Assembly: GCA_963575745.1 (NCBI GenBank)
Contig: CAUYUJ010010491.1
Coordinates: 264,994-328,993, forward strand
Source of the DNA: Prorocentrum cordatum
Lineage: Eukaryota; Sar; Dinophyceae; Prorocentrales; Prorocentraceae
Length of the DNA: 64,000 nucleotides
Reading direction: 5' to 3'
This document shows positions 44,601-51,720 of this stretch, piece by piece (the stretch's first letter is position 1; each line of letters begins with the position of its first letter). The notes beneath the pieces are model-generated. The model saw nothing but the letters and a program-made list of their open reading frames with translations, made no database searches and was not told where the DNA came from. A program made the position numbers and the translations under genes.

Positions 44601-47600
44601 GAAACGGCGAGCCACCATCTGAGCCGCCCATAGGAGCAAACCTCGCGCCTCCAGCTTGCTGCGGAGGGCGTTGTGGTTGTGGTCCTAGGACGCCTGGTGG
44701 CCCCGCAGGAGGGCGCAGGTTCAGGTTCCTCTGCTGTGCGTCTTGGATACCTGTATGCACCGCCCACGGGTCAGCACGGTATAGCTGATCGGTTAGTCCA
44801 GAGACGTCGGCTGATGTCAAATGGCTGTTGAGGGCCTGGACCCATGACTGCTGGTCCGGCCTCAAAGGAGATGCTACCGTTGCTACTGGTGTGACCACTT
44901 GTTGCCATGAACCGTCAGAGGTGTCTGCCGCGGGTGTCCCCGCACCTGCGGGTGGCCCCGCTTCAGGCATGACCACGTCCTCCTGGGCATTCATCATGAG
45001 GACTGTCTGTGTGTCGTACGGTCGTGGAGCAACATCTTGCTCGGTCATGACCAAATTGAATGGACGACCGTCCGTCTTAGTCCAGCCCTTTAGGTACATG
45101 GCGTGATCTTCCATTACACCCAGAGTTCTGTCACACATCTTAAGTGGCAGGTAGTCATCAGTGCGAATCCTGTCCGCGGGTTGGCCCCGCCTCCGCGACT
45201 TGTCATAAGCCAGCGGATTGCTCCAGGCTTCGCCGACCCGATATTTCGCAATGCTCACAATCTGGAGGATATGATCGGGCGGTATACGTCCGTCGTGGCC
45301 CCGTGTCATGACTATGTCATTTGCTGATCTCCATAGAGAGAAGCCACTGGACAACATCTTGTTGATGCTGCAGAATATGAGCACCTCCGAGTCAGGACGG
45401 ATGCCCGATTGAATCCTCGGGTCGCCCGGGAGGTAGGGGCAGCCGTGCACAAATTGGCGCCCCCCCTTCCTCTTAGGGTTGTCCTGTGCGAGGCATGAAA
45501 GGCCATTAGCAAGGATGTCCTTGACATACTCCCACTGTGTCCCGTGGATGAAATATACTGGGTCGTCTGGTTCTTTCATCCATGTTGTGATCGGCTTGTA
45601 CAGCGACTCGGGACAGTGGATGCCTGGACTGCTGTGGCCGTTCGTGGCTCTGATGAAGTACTGTGGCCTGCGTGCCTTCGGTCGAAACCTGGGAGGCAGC
45701 AGCATGCTGTCATCAACGCACTTCATCTGGAGCCTGCCCTTCTGCATGCCGTGATGGTCAATCATCTCACAGCAGTTTAGCAGCACCCAATACACGTATG
45801 ACGTGTGGGGCCTGCCCTTGATCAGCACCTCGTGCATTTCACGATAGCCTTTCCACTGATCATTTTCAGTCCAGTTTGTCAGCAGATCGTCAACGACAAC
45901 CCAGCCATCGTATGGATCGAAAGTGCTGATCTTTTCGAAGTGTCGGTTGAATCCGTCCTTCCAATATGGACTATGGCGTAGGGCCGTAGAGAACCATATT
46001 GATACCTTGGTCATCTGCCCTTCGCGCGGCAAAGTCGGATCCATGCCGAACCTCTCCATGACCTTCAGGAGCTCTGCTTTATGCTGCGCAACGCGTAGTG
46101 GCGGCCTGTCTCGCAACATATTTCCCACGGTCTGTTGTTCACGTTCCCAGTCGCTGTGGCACTTGAAGTTACGACGAACCGGACAATTAATGACTTCATA
46201 TCGGTCCGTATCGTCTGGAGTGACTCGTGGGTTTATGGTGCGCTTCGGGCCTCTGCCTTCAATGCCTTGCCAGTATTCAATGGCTCCCAAAGGGATGTTC
46301 CTGAGAACAGACATTATTGGCTGCCCTTGTGCGGGTGGCCCCGCTAATGCAGCCGGCGGCGCTTTGACGGGTGGCCCCGCTAATGCAGCTGGCGCCGCTT
46401 TAATGGGTGGCCCTGCAGAACCTGCGGCTGACGAGGCAGCTCCTGCGGATGACTCCGCGCCAGGGTTCGGGTGACCTTTGTCAGTAGCTGCATCATCGGT
46501 TAGTTTCTGTTGGTCGCCAAACTCTTTAAGGACTCTGAAGCGTTCTTCTCTTGAGAGAGTGCCTTCTGCGGGTGTCCCCGCTGTTGCGGCTGGCGCCGCT
46601 TTAGCGGGTGGCCCCGCAGAGCCCTTGTCCTCCTTAGCCTTGGCGGCCGCTTCTGCCCGCACCGATCTCATCCCAGCTTCGGGCTTCGGCTGCGCTTTCA
46701 TTCGTGCCGAACCTGGTCGCGGTGCAAGGCGTGGCTGATGCAGAGTTGGAGCCCAGTCACCTCGGAAAGCTGCCTGAGGCTTGTCGCGAACTTCGTCCTT
46801 GACATCGCCTTGGGTCGCCGGTGGCGTCGGGGTCGATGGTCCAGCAAAAGCCTTCTTCCTCTCTGTTACGGACAGACCAGGAGGATCTGCCGGCTCAAGG
46901 TCGTCCGTCTTGGCGATCCCTCTGGCCTTCGCCCGCCCATGTGTGCCTTCGGGGCTCTTGGACGGGTGCCTTTTCGCAGGAGGCGGTGAAGACGAGGAGT
47001 CGGCTTTAGGTCTTGGAGGTGGTCTGCTGCCCTTGCCCGGTTGTGGACCAGGAGGGTCTCTAGGAGGGCCTTCTGGCTGGCCATGATCATGGATGACCTG
47101 CCTCATCTGGTCGATGTCGGCAGTACCCTTTATGGCCAGCTTGTACCTGCCATTCTCATGGCGGTAAAGTACCCTCGTGCAGAACCACTTCTGCGCCGTA
47201 GAGCTGTAGTACCAGCAGGCGCATCCATCAGGGAATGGATTTTCTGAGCCGTCTTCCGCCGCCCATTCTTCATTTAGTTCGGTGTGGTCAGTGCCGGCAG
47301 CGGACCCGGCTGCAGATGCAACAGCTATCCACTCGTCGTCCGCAGACCCAGCGGCTGGTGCCGCTTCTGCGGGCGACCCCGCTTCCTTGCTGGATTCTGC
47401 GGGTGACCCCGCCTCTTTGCTGGATTCTGCGGGCGACCCCGCCTCTTTGCTGGATTCTGCGGGTGACCCCGCCTCTTTATGGAATCGGCGGTTCCATTCC
47501 TTGAGGCGATGGTCATTGGGAAGCTGTACCCAATTTTCCCTGACGATGTCGGCCACCTCTTCGGTCATAGGGACGCGATCGGCTTCGGTAATGCGCTTTC

Positions 47601-49314
47601 CTCCTCCAGGGACCTCCTTGTTAGGATCATGGACGTTGCCAGCGTCATCTCCATGAGACCAATTCCACGGGGTCTCTCCGTGATGAGGGCTCCTGGAGGG
47701 GCGGTCCATCGGACACCTGCGCATGTGACCTTTGAAGGGCTCGCACTGACATACTTGTTTCCTGTATGTCTTGCGATCCTTGATGATCTCCTGTTTCTTA
47801 GCCCTTTTGTCCCAAGCCTCTGGCGTCTTGGTCTTGCCACCCTTGGTACGTATTATCGCGCCAGTTTCGTCCCTTTTGGTGCAATACTCCTTAGAATACC
47901 AGTGGCGAAGAGTATCCATCGAGTAGCCGGGGTACCATCTGATGTACCAATCCGGCACTTGTTGAGCAGATACTCCAACGGAGTGCTCAGTACTGTATGG
48001 ATAGCCCGATTCATCATGCGTAGGGCGTCTAGGAGCTGAACGGCTCCTTCCGCGGGCTGGCCCCGCTGACGCACTACCACGTGTCATTGGCCTTTGATCT
48101 TCATGCTCTGAGTCTCGGGGAGGCGACGGTCGCCTGTCTCTCTTGGCGTAACGCATGTCCTCCGAGTCCTCTGAGCTGTCCTGGACCATGAACACGTTTT
48201 GATACGGGCTTCTGAAATACCCGATGTCGTTTAACTGCTCCATCGTGAGGTCGTTAATGTCCATTTGATCACAACCTTGCATGAATACATCCATAGACCA
48301 AGCGGGTGGCCCCGCTGTTGCGTCTGGCGTCTCTTCGGCGGGTGACCCCGCTAGAGCTTGGAGTGCTGTCAGCATCTGAGATGCTGACATGTTCGAATCC
48401 AAGTATGGACGTAGACGTGCAACTCCTGGGTGTGACAGCAGTTCGTTCATAGTCATCTGCTGCTGTGCTGGTGCACTCAGGAGTCGGATTGCTTCTGAAA
48501 CCTGCTCTTGGAGCATGTCGTTATAATCTTCTTCGGCTTCTTCGGAGTCGGAATACGCGGGATGGCCCCGCATTTCGTCATCGGCGTCTCCCGCCTCCGA
48601 ACCAGCCCGCGAAGGATTTGGCAGCAACGGCATGCCAATTACTTGCGGTGCCAGCACGGCGGTGAGTTCTTCCTCTGTTGCCGGGACGGTCTCTGCTTCG
48701 GAGACCTCGTCGCCGGCGGGTGGCCCCGCTGGAAGACCGAACCAAGCATTGTACGCGACCTCGTCGACCTCGTCCCAGCCGTGGAACTCGTCGAAGAGGG
48801 TCTCTGCGTAGTCTTCCAGGGCTACGGTTGCTTCAGCGTAGCGGGCCATCACGTAATACGTGGAGGAGCCCGCGGCGGGAGCCGCGTCTGGATTGACGTA
48901 AAACTCGTAGTCAACGTAATATATGTCATCCATAAAAGAATTTTGAGCCAAATGTACGGATCCCTTTCCTTTCCCCTTCGGGCATTGATCGCGCAAATGC
49001 TCTGTGCTACCGCATGTATGACACTTCATAGCATTGCCAGAAGCGTCCCTAGGGTTGCCCCTCCGCCCTTTTCCCTTACCGGAGGTCCGCCTGTGACCCC
49101 GACCTTTGCCTCCGATAAGAACTTCTTCAAAAGCCATATCAGTTAAGGACGTGAGGAAAGCAGTAATACCCCTACCATGCATGCGGCGTCTGCGACCCCC
49201 TTTGCCACGACCCTTTCCAAATCGTTTGAAATGTCGGCGTACTGCACGTCTCACCTTTCTGACTGGTTTCTTCATAAAGCGCCTCCAACGGCGTTTTGAT
49301 TTGCGATAAGCCAT
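41599..49314 (-). CDS. Retrotransposon frame 2: zinc knuckle, KptA-like, RING-H2, protease
   Basis: 2,571 residues from the ATG at 49,314; the frame is open without an ATG up to 49,629. Residues 1-95 are very basic (RNA binding). A CCHC zinc knuckle is at about 98-111 (CHTCGSTEHLRDQC). Residues about 640-680 are four 10-residue repeats (EAGSPAESSK). A Tpt1/KptA-like domain is at about 1,100-1,365. It has LRH, a GRLQM segment, FIHGT, QSGIR and a SANDIVMTRG-type strand, so the family's Arg-His-Arg-Arg set appears present. A RING-H2 finger is at about 1,903-1,955 (CPIC, ACGHFFHDIC, CAVC). The retropepsin is at about 2,220-2,380, with FMLDIGSNVNIIG where D-T/S-G is expected (Asp about 2,232). Between the domains lie long linkers full of AGPPA, AESSA and AAPAA, which are translations of the hairpin repeats. 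The frame ends at TGA 41,599-41,601, in phase with Pol. Confidence 0.88.
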   Translation of the reverse strand: MAYRKSKRRWRRFMKKPVRKVRRAVRRHFKRFGKGRGKGGRRRRMHGRGITAFLTSLTDMAFEEVLIGGKGRGHRRTSGKGKGRRGNPRDASGNAMKCHTCGSTEHLRDQCPKGKGKGSVHLAQNSFMDDIYYVDYEFYVNPDAAPAAGSSTYYVMARYAEATVALEDYAETLFDEFHGWDEVDEVAYNAWFGLPAGPPAGDEVSEAETVPATEEELTAVLAPQVIGMPLLPNPSRAGSEAGDADDEMRGHPAYSDSEEAEEDYNDMLQEQVSEAIRLLSAPAQQQMTMNELLSHPGVARLRPYLDSNMSASQMLTALQALAGSPAEETPDATAGPPAWSMDVFMQGCDQMDINDLTMEQLNDIGYFRSPYQNVFMVQDSSEDSEDMRYAKRDRRPSPPRDSEHEDQRPMTRGSASAGPARGRSRSAPRRPTHDESGYPYSTEHSVGVSAQQVPDWYIRWYPGYSMDTLRHWYSKEYCTKRDETGAIIRTKGGKTKTPEAWDKRAKKQEIIKDRKTYRKQVCQCEPFKGHMRRCPMDRPSRSPHHGETPWNWSHGDDAGNVHDPNKEVPGGGKRITEADRVPMTEEVADIVRENWVQLPNDHRLKEWNRRFHKEAGSPAESSKEAGSPAESSKEAGSPAESSKEAGSPAEAAPAAGSADDEWIAVASAAGSAAGTDHTELNEEWAAEDGSENPFPDGCACWYYSSTAQKWFCTRVLYRHENGRYKLAIKGTADIDQMRQVIHDHGQPEGPPRDPPGPQPGKGSRPPPRPKADSSSSPPPAKRHPSKSPEGTHGRAKARGIAKTDDLEPADPPGLSVTERKKAFAGPSTPTPPATQGDVKDEVRDKPQAAFRGDWAPTLHQPRLAPRPGSARMKAQPKPEAGMRSVRAEAAAKAKEDKGSAGPPAKAAPAATAGTPAEGTLSREERFRVLKEFGDQQKLTDDAATDKGHPNPGAESSAGAASSAAGSAGPPIKAAPAALAGPPVKAPPAALAGPPAQGQPIMSVLRNIPLGAIEYWQGIEGRGPKRTINPRVTPDDTDRYEVINCPVRRNFKCHSDWEREQQTVGNMLRDRPPLRVAQHKAELLKVMERFGMDPTLPREGQMTKVSIWFSTALRHSPYWKDGFNRHFEKISTFDPYDGWVVVDDLLTNWTENDQWKGYREMHEVLIKGRPHTSYVYWVLLNCCEMIDHHGMQKGRLQMKCVDDSMLLPPRFRPKARRPQYFIRATNGHSSPGIHCPESLYKPITTWMKEPDDPVYFIHGTQWEYVKDILANGLSCLAQDNPKRKGGRQFVHGCPYLPGDPRIQSGIRPDSEVLIFCSINKMLSSGFSLWRSANDIVMTRGHDGRIPPDHILQIVSIAKYRVGEAWSNPLAYDKSRRRGQPADRIRTDDYLPLKMCDRTLGVMEDHAMYLKGWTKTDGRPFNLVMTEQDVAPRPYDTQTVLMMNAQEDVVMPEAGPPAGAGTPAADTSDGSWQQVVTPVATVASPLRPDQQSWVQALNSHLTSADVSGLTDQLYRADPWAVHTGIQDAQQRNLNLRPPAGPPGVLGPQPQRPPQQAGGARFAPMGGSDGGSPFRTPPSETSENSLWQRLQAIRGNPALAAALQATTPFGTPRGSEGGVAAGTPAERTPAESSAHAGPPADGQQGSDYERRAANLRAQATFLQQQADRVPSLLRNRNIDVTNHGDFRPLWSWTSDDAPNADPTNPYRQVFIPGIASHPIYGWDNHGPAEAQAMDAPMYPEYYAQMNNTPMIAGPPANEYTRNLANEMFRLQFTRAVDAQSMPHYAYMPTPTDPETVVQPAGLAVPAAMGSMPDYIRDVHNTQQAILASRQQARDNARLRQQRAIQRRIERENQAGTPADAGPPAERTDRLPPPTPYREGETTFERQARTRPDVPAPVISDYNFTQCPICMDPYEMGTTVWRLACGHFFHDICWDRVAQQHVRNQRPGAPNEAPCAVCRGPGIITAHFPYAGQRDAESEQARQQERYVVDARELRRLREAVEALEARAAHSAEPSARAPAAQTHPWPAPEQGIQMPILPTLRAQEPPAAGPPAEAAPAAKAGPPANGPPNPGFLRAMEANIRRSGRSGGGTRRPTGSSRTSRVASPVSARSRASAESAEAAQFHTTFMIDTKGLTYARDDADTLPPGGEWTSTLSANYWVLEQEPITVEERRQYEQMWCTELTMSQWVLEQRLLKGTLGSQITYHTDDHGTMALAARNGTFFPDEDGLPCISFMLDIGSNVNIIGANTARTFQEAMARYNHRPAICTLSKTLYINGVGEGAAICRKMGNFKIGVQYANEASPRIEEYASNIAEGSGANLPAIWGLGAMEARDTIIVLKPGYQKVIFPSGDYTLKLGRGAKVLRAKKTPSGHLAIPCGLYDGAKSQTVTNTFTIRSSRDGYTETENEEDPVSAGPPAGVGAGPPAGVSAGPPAETTAGQPATGQSMTVTTDTYIVEPYLDKQLLEDTTRLIVDRTLNSWWEGQQCPEGTWPHMKDALKSKIFWAVQEAVNKWTPENQAGPPATPPPPPSYTGGGSSDSAGPTRVEIVSVAAPATPAEPSANSMPPSQTATWSHDRR
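45225..46015 (-). other. Tpt1/KptA-like RNA 2'-phosphotransferase domain
   Basis: This is the sub-region of frame 2 that encodes the domain (residues about 1,100-1,365). The N-terminal lobe has STALRHSPYW and DGWVVVDDLL, matching the LRH...GWV.v.dLL pattern of the family. The C-terminal ADP-ribosyltransferase lobe has FIHGT, an ILANGL helix, SGIRPDSEVLIF and SANDIVMTRGHDGRIPP. In cells Tpt1 removes the 2'-phosphate left at tRNA splice junctions using NAD+. Family assignment is by motif order and spacing that I can read. Activity is not shown. Confidence 0.75.
47367..47476 (-). repeat. 30-bp in-frame tandem repeat, four units
   Basis: Hairpins at 47,369, 47,399, 47,429 and 47,459 are spaced exactly 30 bp and separated by a conserved ttgctggattct spacer. 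It encodes EAGSPAESSK repeated four times. The loops alternate CGAC and TGAC on the plus strand. Confidence 0.92.
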
Positions 49315-49587
49315 AAAGGCGGCTTCCGCTCTTTGTTGTTCAGAGAGGTGAGTGTCATCCGCTGGGTAGTCATTACCAGCAGAGACTATGCCATTGTGCT
49401 CATCGTCAGATGAGGTATCCGTGTCAGTGCCAGATTCAAACGGTGAGGGTGGCTGAGACCCTTGAGCGGATGACTCCGCTTGGCCCCAGAGGGTTGTGCC
49501 CGAGGGCGGGCTTGCAGTGTAGGCGGCGCCTGGCGAATAGTTCGACCAGGCGTTCGCCTCAGCTGCCTCTGCCGATGCCTGGCCGGT

Positions 49588-49603
49588 CTGCCCTAAAGGG
49601 CAG
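49588..49603 (-). other. Inverted repeat at the Gag stop / frame break
   Basis: CTGCCCTTTAGGGCAG on the sense strand, a perfect inverted repeat that contains the Gag TAG. Its inner 14 bases have the same 5-4-5 layout as the dispersed hairpins. Skipping 14 bases is the number needed to bring the Gag frame into the next frame. Confidence 0.6.
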
Positions 49604-50900
49604 TGGCCTCGTTGGGCATATCGGCTGGGTCAGCCCAGGGATTTGGCTCGCCAGGACCAGCGGGTGACCCCGCAGTCGTGGCATAGACACCTGCATGTGA
49701 GTGGTGCCCTGTGAAGATACCCGCTATGTTGCCAGGAGAGCGCTCGGCAACATGTCCGTAGTTCCTCATCCTGGTCAGCAGTCTGTCATAGTCTGCTTGT
49801 GTTCGGGGCATCTGGTGATTGAAGGGCTCAAGCAGGCGTTGGGCTCGTGACGCGCCAACGCCTAACGCCCTGAAGAGAATCAGCGTTAGGATCTGAAAGT
49901 TGGGGATGACAAATCCAACAGAGTTAGCCTCGTCACGGGCCATCTCGAATCGAGCTAACACTGAGTCGATTCGCTCGCCCCTTTCGACGCGGAAGTCGAT
50001 AAGGGCAGTGCCAGAGTTGAGCTGGCGCTCATCTTCCAGATTTTCAAATTTGGTGCTCAGTAAGTACAGTATATATGTTACTGCATCCGTTGGCTGTCCA
50101 TTGACAGTTACACCATAATTGATGATCTGGGAGGGGACCTGCATGGCGATACGACGAGCCAGACCTTGAAGGCCTCGTTGTAGTGCTGCAGCTTGTTGTG
50201 GTGGTGTCATATTGCCGCTCGTTACGTTTAACCATGCATGTACTTCGCGAACGTATTCGCGAAAAGGCGTAGTACCGGCAGGGTCCCATGAAGGGCCAGT
50301 AGTACGCGTGTCGTCCATCCCCTGCCGCATGTATCCCACAGCACATCCCATTATTACCCGCAGAATGCCGAAGATAGTTATCTTAATCCAATGCATGTGC
50401 ATTTCGGTTTCGGTGATTGGTTTAGGCTGTGGTTTGTCAGGCTCTGGCGTAGTAGCCGTGAGGCGCCTGACTGGCACGGGATGCAGGTGGCCCCGCTGCG
50501 GGTAGCCCCGCAGGGTGACCACGTTCTCGATCGAGTTGCCGATTGGCATCTGGTGGAAGTCGGGAGTGAAGTAGCGCAGCGAAGTAGGAGAGAGCGTCTC
50601 GAGTTCGCGGGTTGCCCCGCTAGCTCGATCGCGGACTGGCTCCGCTCCTCGCAGAGCCGGCGCAACATGGTATTCCACCGTAGTAGTAGTCCACCAAGTT
50701 GTGCCGTGGATTACAGGAATCAGAGCGAGAGCCAGCCACACGAGAGTGTAGCCAGCTCCGCTACCAAGTCGAAAACAAGCTGGCAAGCTTAGGTATGTAG
50801 TCCGCCTTAGGCGCTCCCATATCCCAGGCTTTGGCTCATATCGCATGAGCAAGAGAGCAAGACGAAGCATGGGATCTGGAGTAAAGGATAGGATGGGCAT
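49593..50900 (-). CDS. Gag-like first frame of the retrotransposon
   Basis: About 435 residues from the first ATG at 50,900, which lies in the 5' LTR. A leaderless upstream TTG at 50,906 is in phase but is not needed. The N-terminal third holds two hydrophobic stretches (about 50-65, YTLVWLALALIPVIHG; about 170-195, ITIFGILRVIMGCAVGYM) that could be membrane segments. The C-terminal half (about 215-415) is helical and resembles retroelement Gag, with phrases such as YVREVHAWLNVTSGN, QQAAALQRGLQGLARRIA and RVERGERIDSVLARFEMAR. Copia-type Gag forms the particle that holds the RNA. The frame ends with TAG at 49,593-49,595, inside a perfect short inverted repeat (49,588-49,603). The next frame is open from 49,629, so the two overlap by about 35 bases in a -1 relation. 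I see no canonical slippery heptamer. Three hairpin repeats (50,498; 50,607; 50,631) are read here in three different frames. Confidence 0.8.
   Translation of the reverse strand: MPILSFTPDPMLRLALLLMRYEPKPGIWERLRRTTYLSLPACFRLGSGAGYTLVWLALALIPVIHGTTWWTTTTVEYHVAPALRGAEPVRDRASGATRELETLSPTSLRYFTPDFHQMPIGNSIENVVTLRGYPQRGHLHPVPVRRLTATTPEPDKPQPKPITETEMHMHWIKITIFGILRVIMGCAVGYMRQGMDDTRTTGPSWDPAGTTPFREYVREVHAWLNVTSGNMTPPQQAAALQRGLQGLARRIAMQVPSQIINYGVTVNGQPTDAVTYILYLLSTKFENLEDERQLNSGTALIDFRVERGERIDSVLARFEMARDEANSVGFVIPNFQILTLILFRALGVGASRAQRLLEPFNHQMPRTQADYDRLLTRMRNYGHVAERSPGNIAGIFTGHHSHAGVYATTAGSPAGPGEPNPWADPADMPNEATAL
50755..50766 (-). promoter_or_regulatory. Primer-binding site (tRNA 3' end complement)
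   Basis: The sense strand reads TGGTAGCGGAGC immediately after the LTR. TGG pairs with a tRNA CCA end. The rest closely resembles the initiator-Met primer site of copia elements (plant TGGTATCAGAGC, animal TGGTAGCAGAGG). Its position and sequence fix both the orientation and the LTR boundary. Confidence 0.8.
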
Positions 50901-51050
50901 CGTCAATGGAAAGGTCTTTTCCGATCTCAGATGCGAATAGTGCGCCTCGGTGAGGCACAGTCATATATTTGGCCGGGCCCGGCTTGAGCCAGGCACGGCA
51001 GCGGTGCATGCTCGATTTATACCTCGCCTTTAACCTTCTCCGTTTAAAGT
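50767..51050 (-). repeat. 5' LTR
   Basis: 284 bp. On the sense strand it starts ACTTTAAACGG and ends TTTTCGACT, directly followed by the primer-binding site. The first Gag ATG (50,900) is inside it. Confidence 0.92.
51015..51021 (-). promoter_or_regulatory. TATA box in 5' LTR
   Basis: TATAAAT on the sense strand, about 30 bases from the LTR start (copy in the other LTR at 34,982-34,988). If used, transcription would start near 50,985, giving a U3 of only about 60 bp. This is motif evidence only. Confidence 0.4.
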
Positions 51051-51055
51051 GTTTC
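51051..51055 (+). repeat. Target site duplication, right copy
   Basis: GTTTC, identical to 34,729-34,733. The flanking 230-bp repeat unit continues from here. Confidence 0.85.
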
Positions 51056-51240
51056 AAGCAACTCCCCTGGCAGCTGTTTCTGGATGGGTTGGTGGGGATA
51101 CACGAAGCCTCAAAAACCCTCTGGGTGTGTGGTCTGAGGAGTCCCACCAGCCCTCTGGGCGTCGGTGGTTTAGAGCGTTTCCTCTTCCACCCCTCCTTCT
51201 TCCCCTTCGGGGACCCCCCCAATGGACTTGGAGGGGGGGG
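51056..51240. other. No gene seen; end of 230-bp unit
   Basis: The interrupted 230-bp repeat unit continues for some tens of bases, then unassigned CT-rich DNA leads into family E. Confidence 0.5.
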
Positions 51241-51720
51241 CGCGAGGTGTCAGAGCGCCCAAAACGGCCTCAGCGAGGAAGCCAACATCATTGATTGCAC
51301 TATGGTTTTGGCCCCATTTTGGCCTCCTGGAGGGGGGGGGGGGGCGAGGCCAACTAATGCCCCGCACTTCTGTGATAGATCTCCCCCAAGATGGCCCCAA
51401 GAAGCGCCCAGGAGGCCCCAAGAGGTCCCTGGATGGCCCCAAGATGGCCCCAAGAGGCTCCCATGAGGCCCCCGGGAGGCCCCCAAAAGACCCCCTCAAG
51501 AGGCCCCAAGGGACCCCCCAAGGGCACCCAAGATGCCCCAAGAGGCATCCGCAAGAATGCCAAAACGGCCTCGGCGAGGAAGCCTGAACCATTAGTTTAC
51601 CAAGGTTTTGGCCCCATTTTGGTCTCCTGGGGGGGGACGCTAATTAATGTTCCCTTCTTGTTTGATCGATTTCCTTCTCCCACCAGCCCTCTGGGCGCCG
51701 GTGTATAAGAGCGGTTCCTC
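51240..51720 (+). repeat. Family E array, units 1-2
   Basis: A unit of about 300 bp: aaaacggcctcggcgaggaa (starts 51,261 and 51,562), then ggttttggccccattttgg, a G-run, gctaattaatgcccc, then CCAAGATGGCCCC units. The ORFs follow the repeat and share no domain. Confidence 0.8.

Larger units (their letters stand above)
35109..50645 (-). repeat. Dispersed 14-15-nt hairpin repeats (about 49 copies)
   Basis: Sense consensus GCGRN-GNNA-N'YCGC with a perfect 5-bp stem. Plus-strand starts counted by hand: 35109, 35128, 35161, 37131, 37787, 39125, 40220, 40460, 40475, 41651, 41701, 41765, 42008, 42032, 42056, 42080, 43133, 43151, 43169, 43280, 43733, 43751, 44405, 44423, 44450, 44930, 44948, 45176, 46331, 46445, 46568, 46586, 46604, 47351, 47369, 47399, 47429, 47459, 48052, 48302, 48338, 48557, 48716, 48872, 49466, 49660, 50498, 50607, 50631. 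Stem variants GCGGG/CCCGC, GCGGA/TCCGC, GCGGC/GCCGC and GCGAG/CTCGC are compensatory. Sense loops include GCCA, GAAA, GCAA, GTCA, GACA and GCTA. Imperfect relatives lie at 35680, 39143, 43904, 44057, 46367, 46385 and 50483. Confidence 0.9.
34734..51050 (-). mobile_element. Giant Ty1/copia-type LTR retrotransposon, 16.3 kb
   Basis: A complete element on the minus strand. It has two 284-bp LTRs (two mismatches), a 5-bp target duplication and a tRNA-type primer-binding site. Three coding frames follow in the order Gag; zinc knuckle, KptA-like, RING and protease; methyltransferase-like, integrase, reverse transcriptase and RNase H. Integrase before reverse transcriptase is the Ty1/copia order. 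Typical copia elements are about 5 kb, so this one is about three times longer, mostly through low-complexity linkers and accessory domains. Close LTR identity points to recent insertion. The copy has one frame break between Gag and the second frame and one in-frame TGA before Pol. These may be programmed recoding sites or damage. Confidence 0.93.

Noticed and set aside
35308-48896. Many plus-strand ORFs across the retrotransposon (60-210 codons)
   Set aside because: They are antisense shadows of the three minus-strand frames, which carry the recognisable domains.
49590-49632. Canonical -1 frameshift site between Gag and frame 2
   Set aside because: No X-XXY-YYZ heptamer in the Gag phase occurs in the overlap; gccctttag is out of register.
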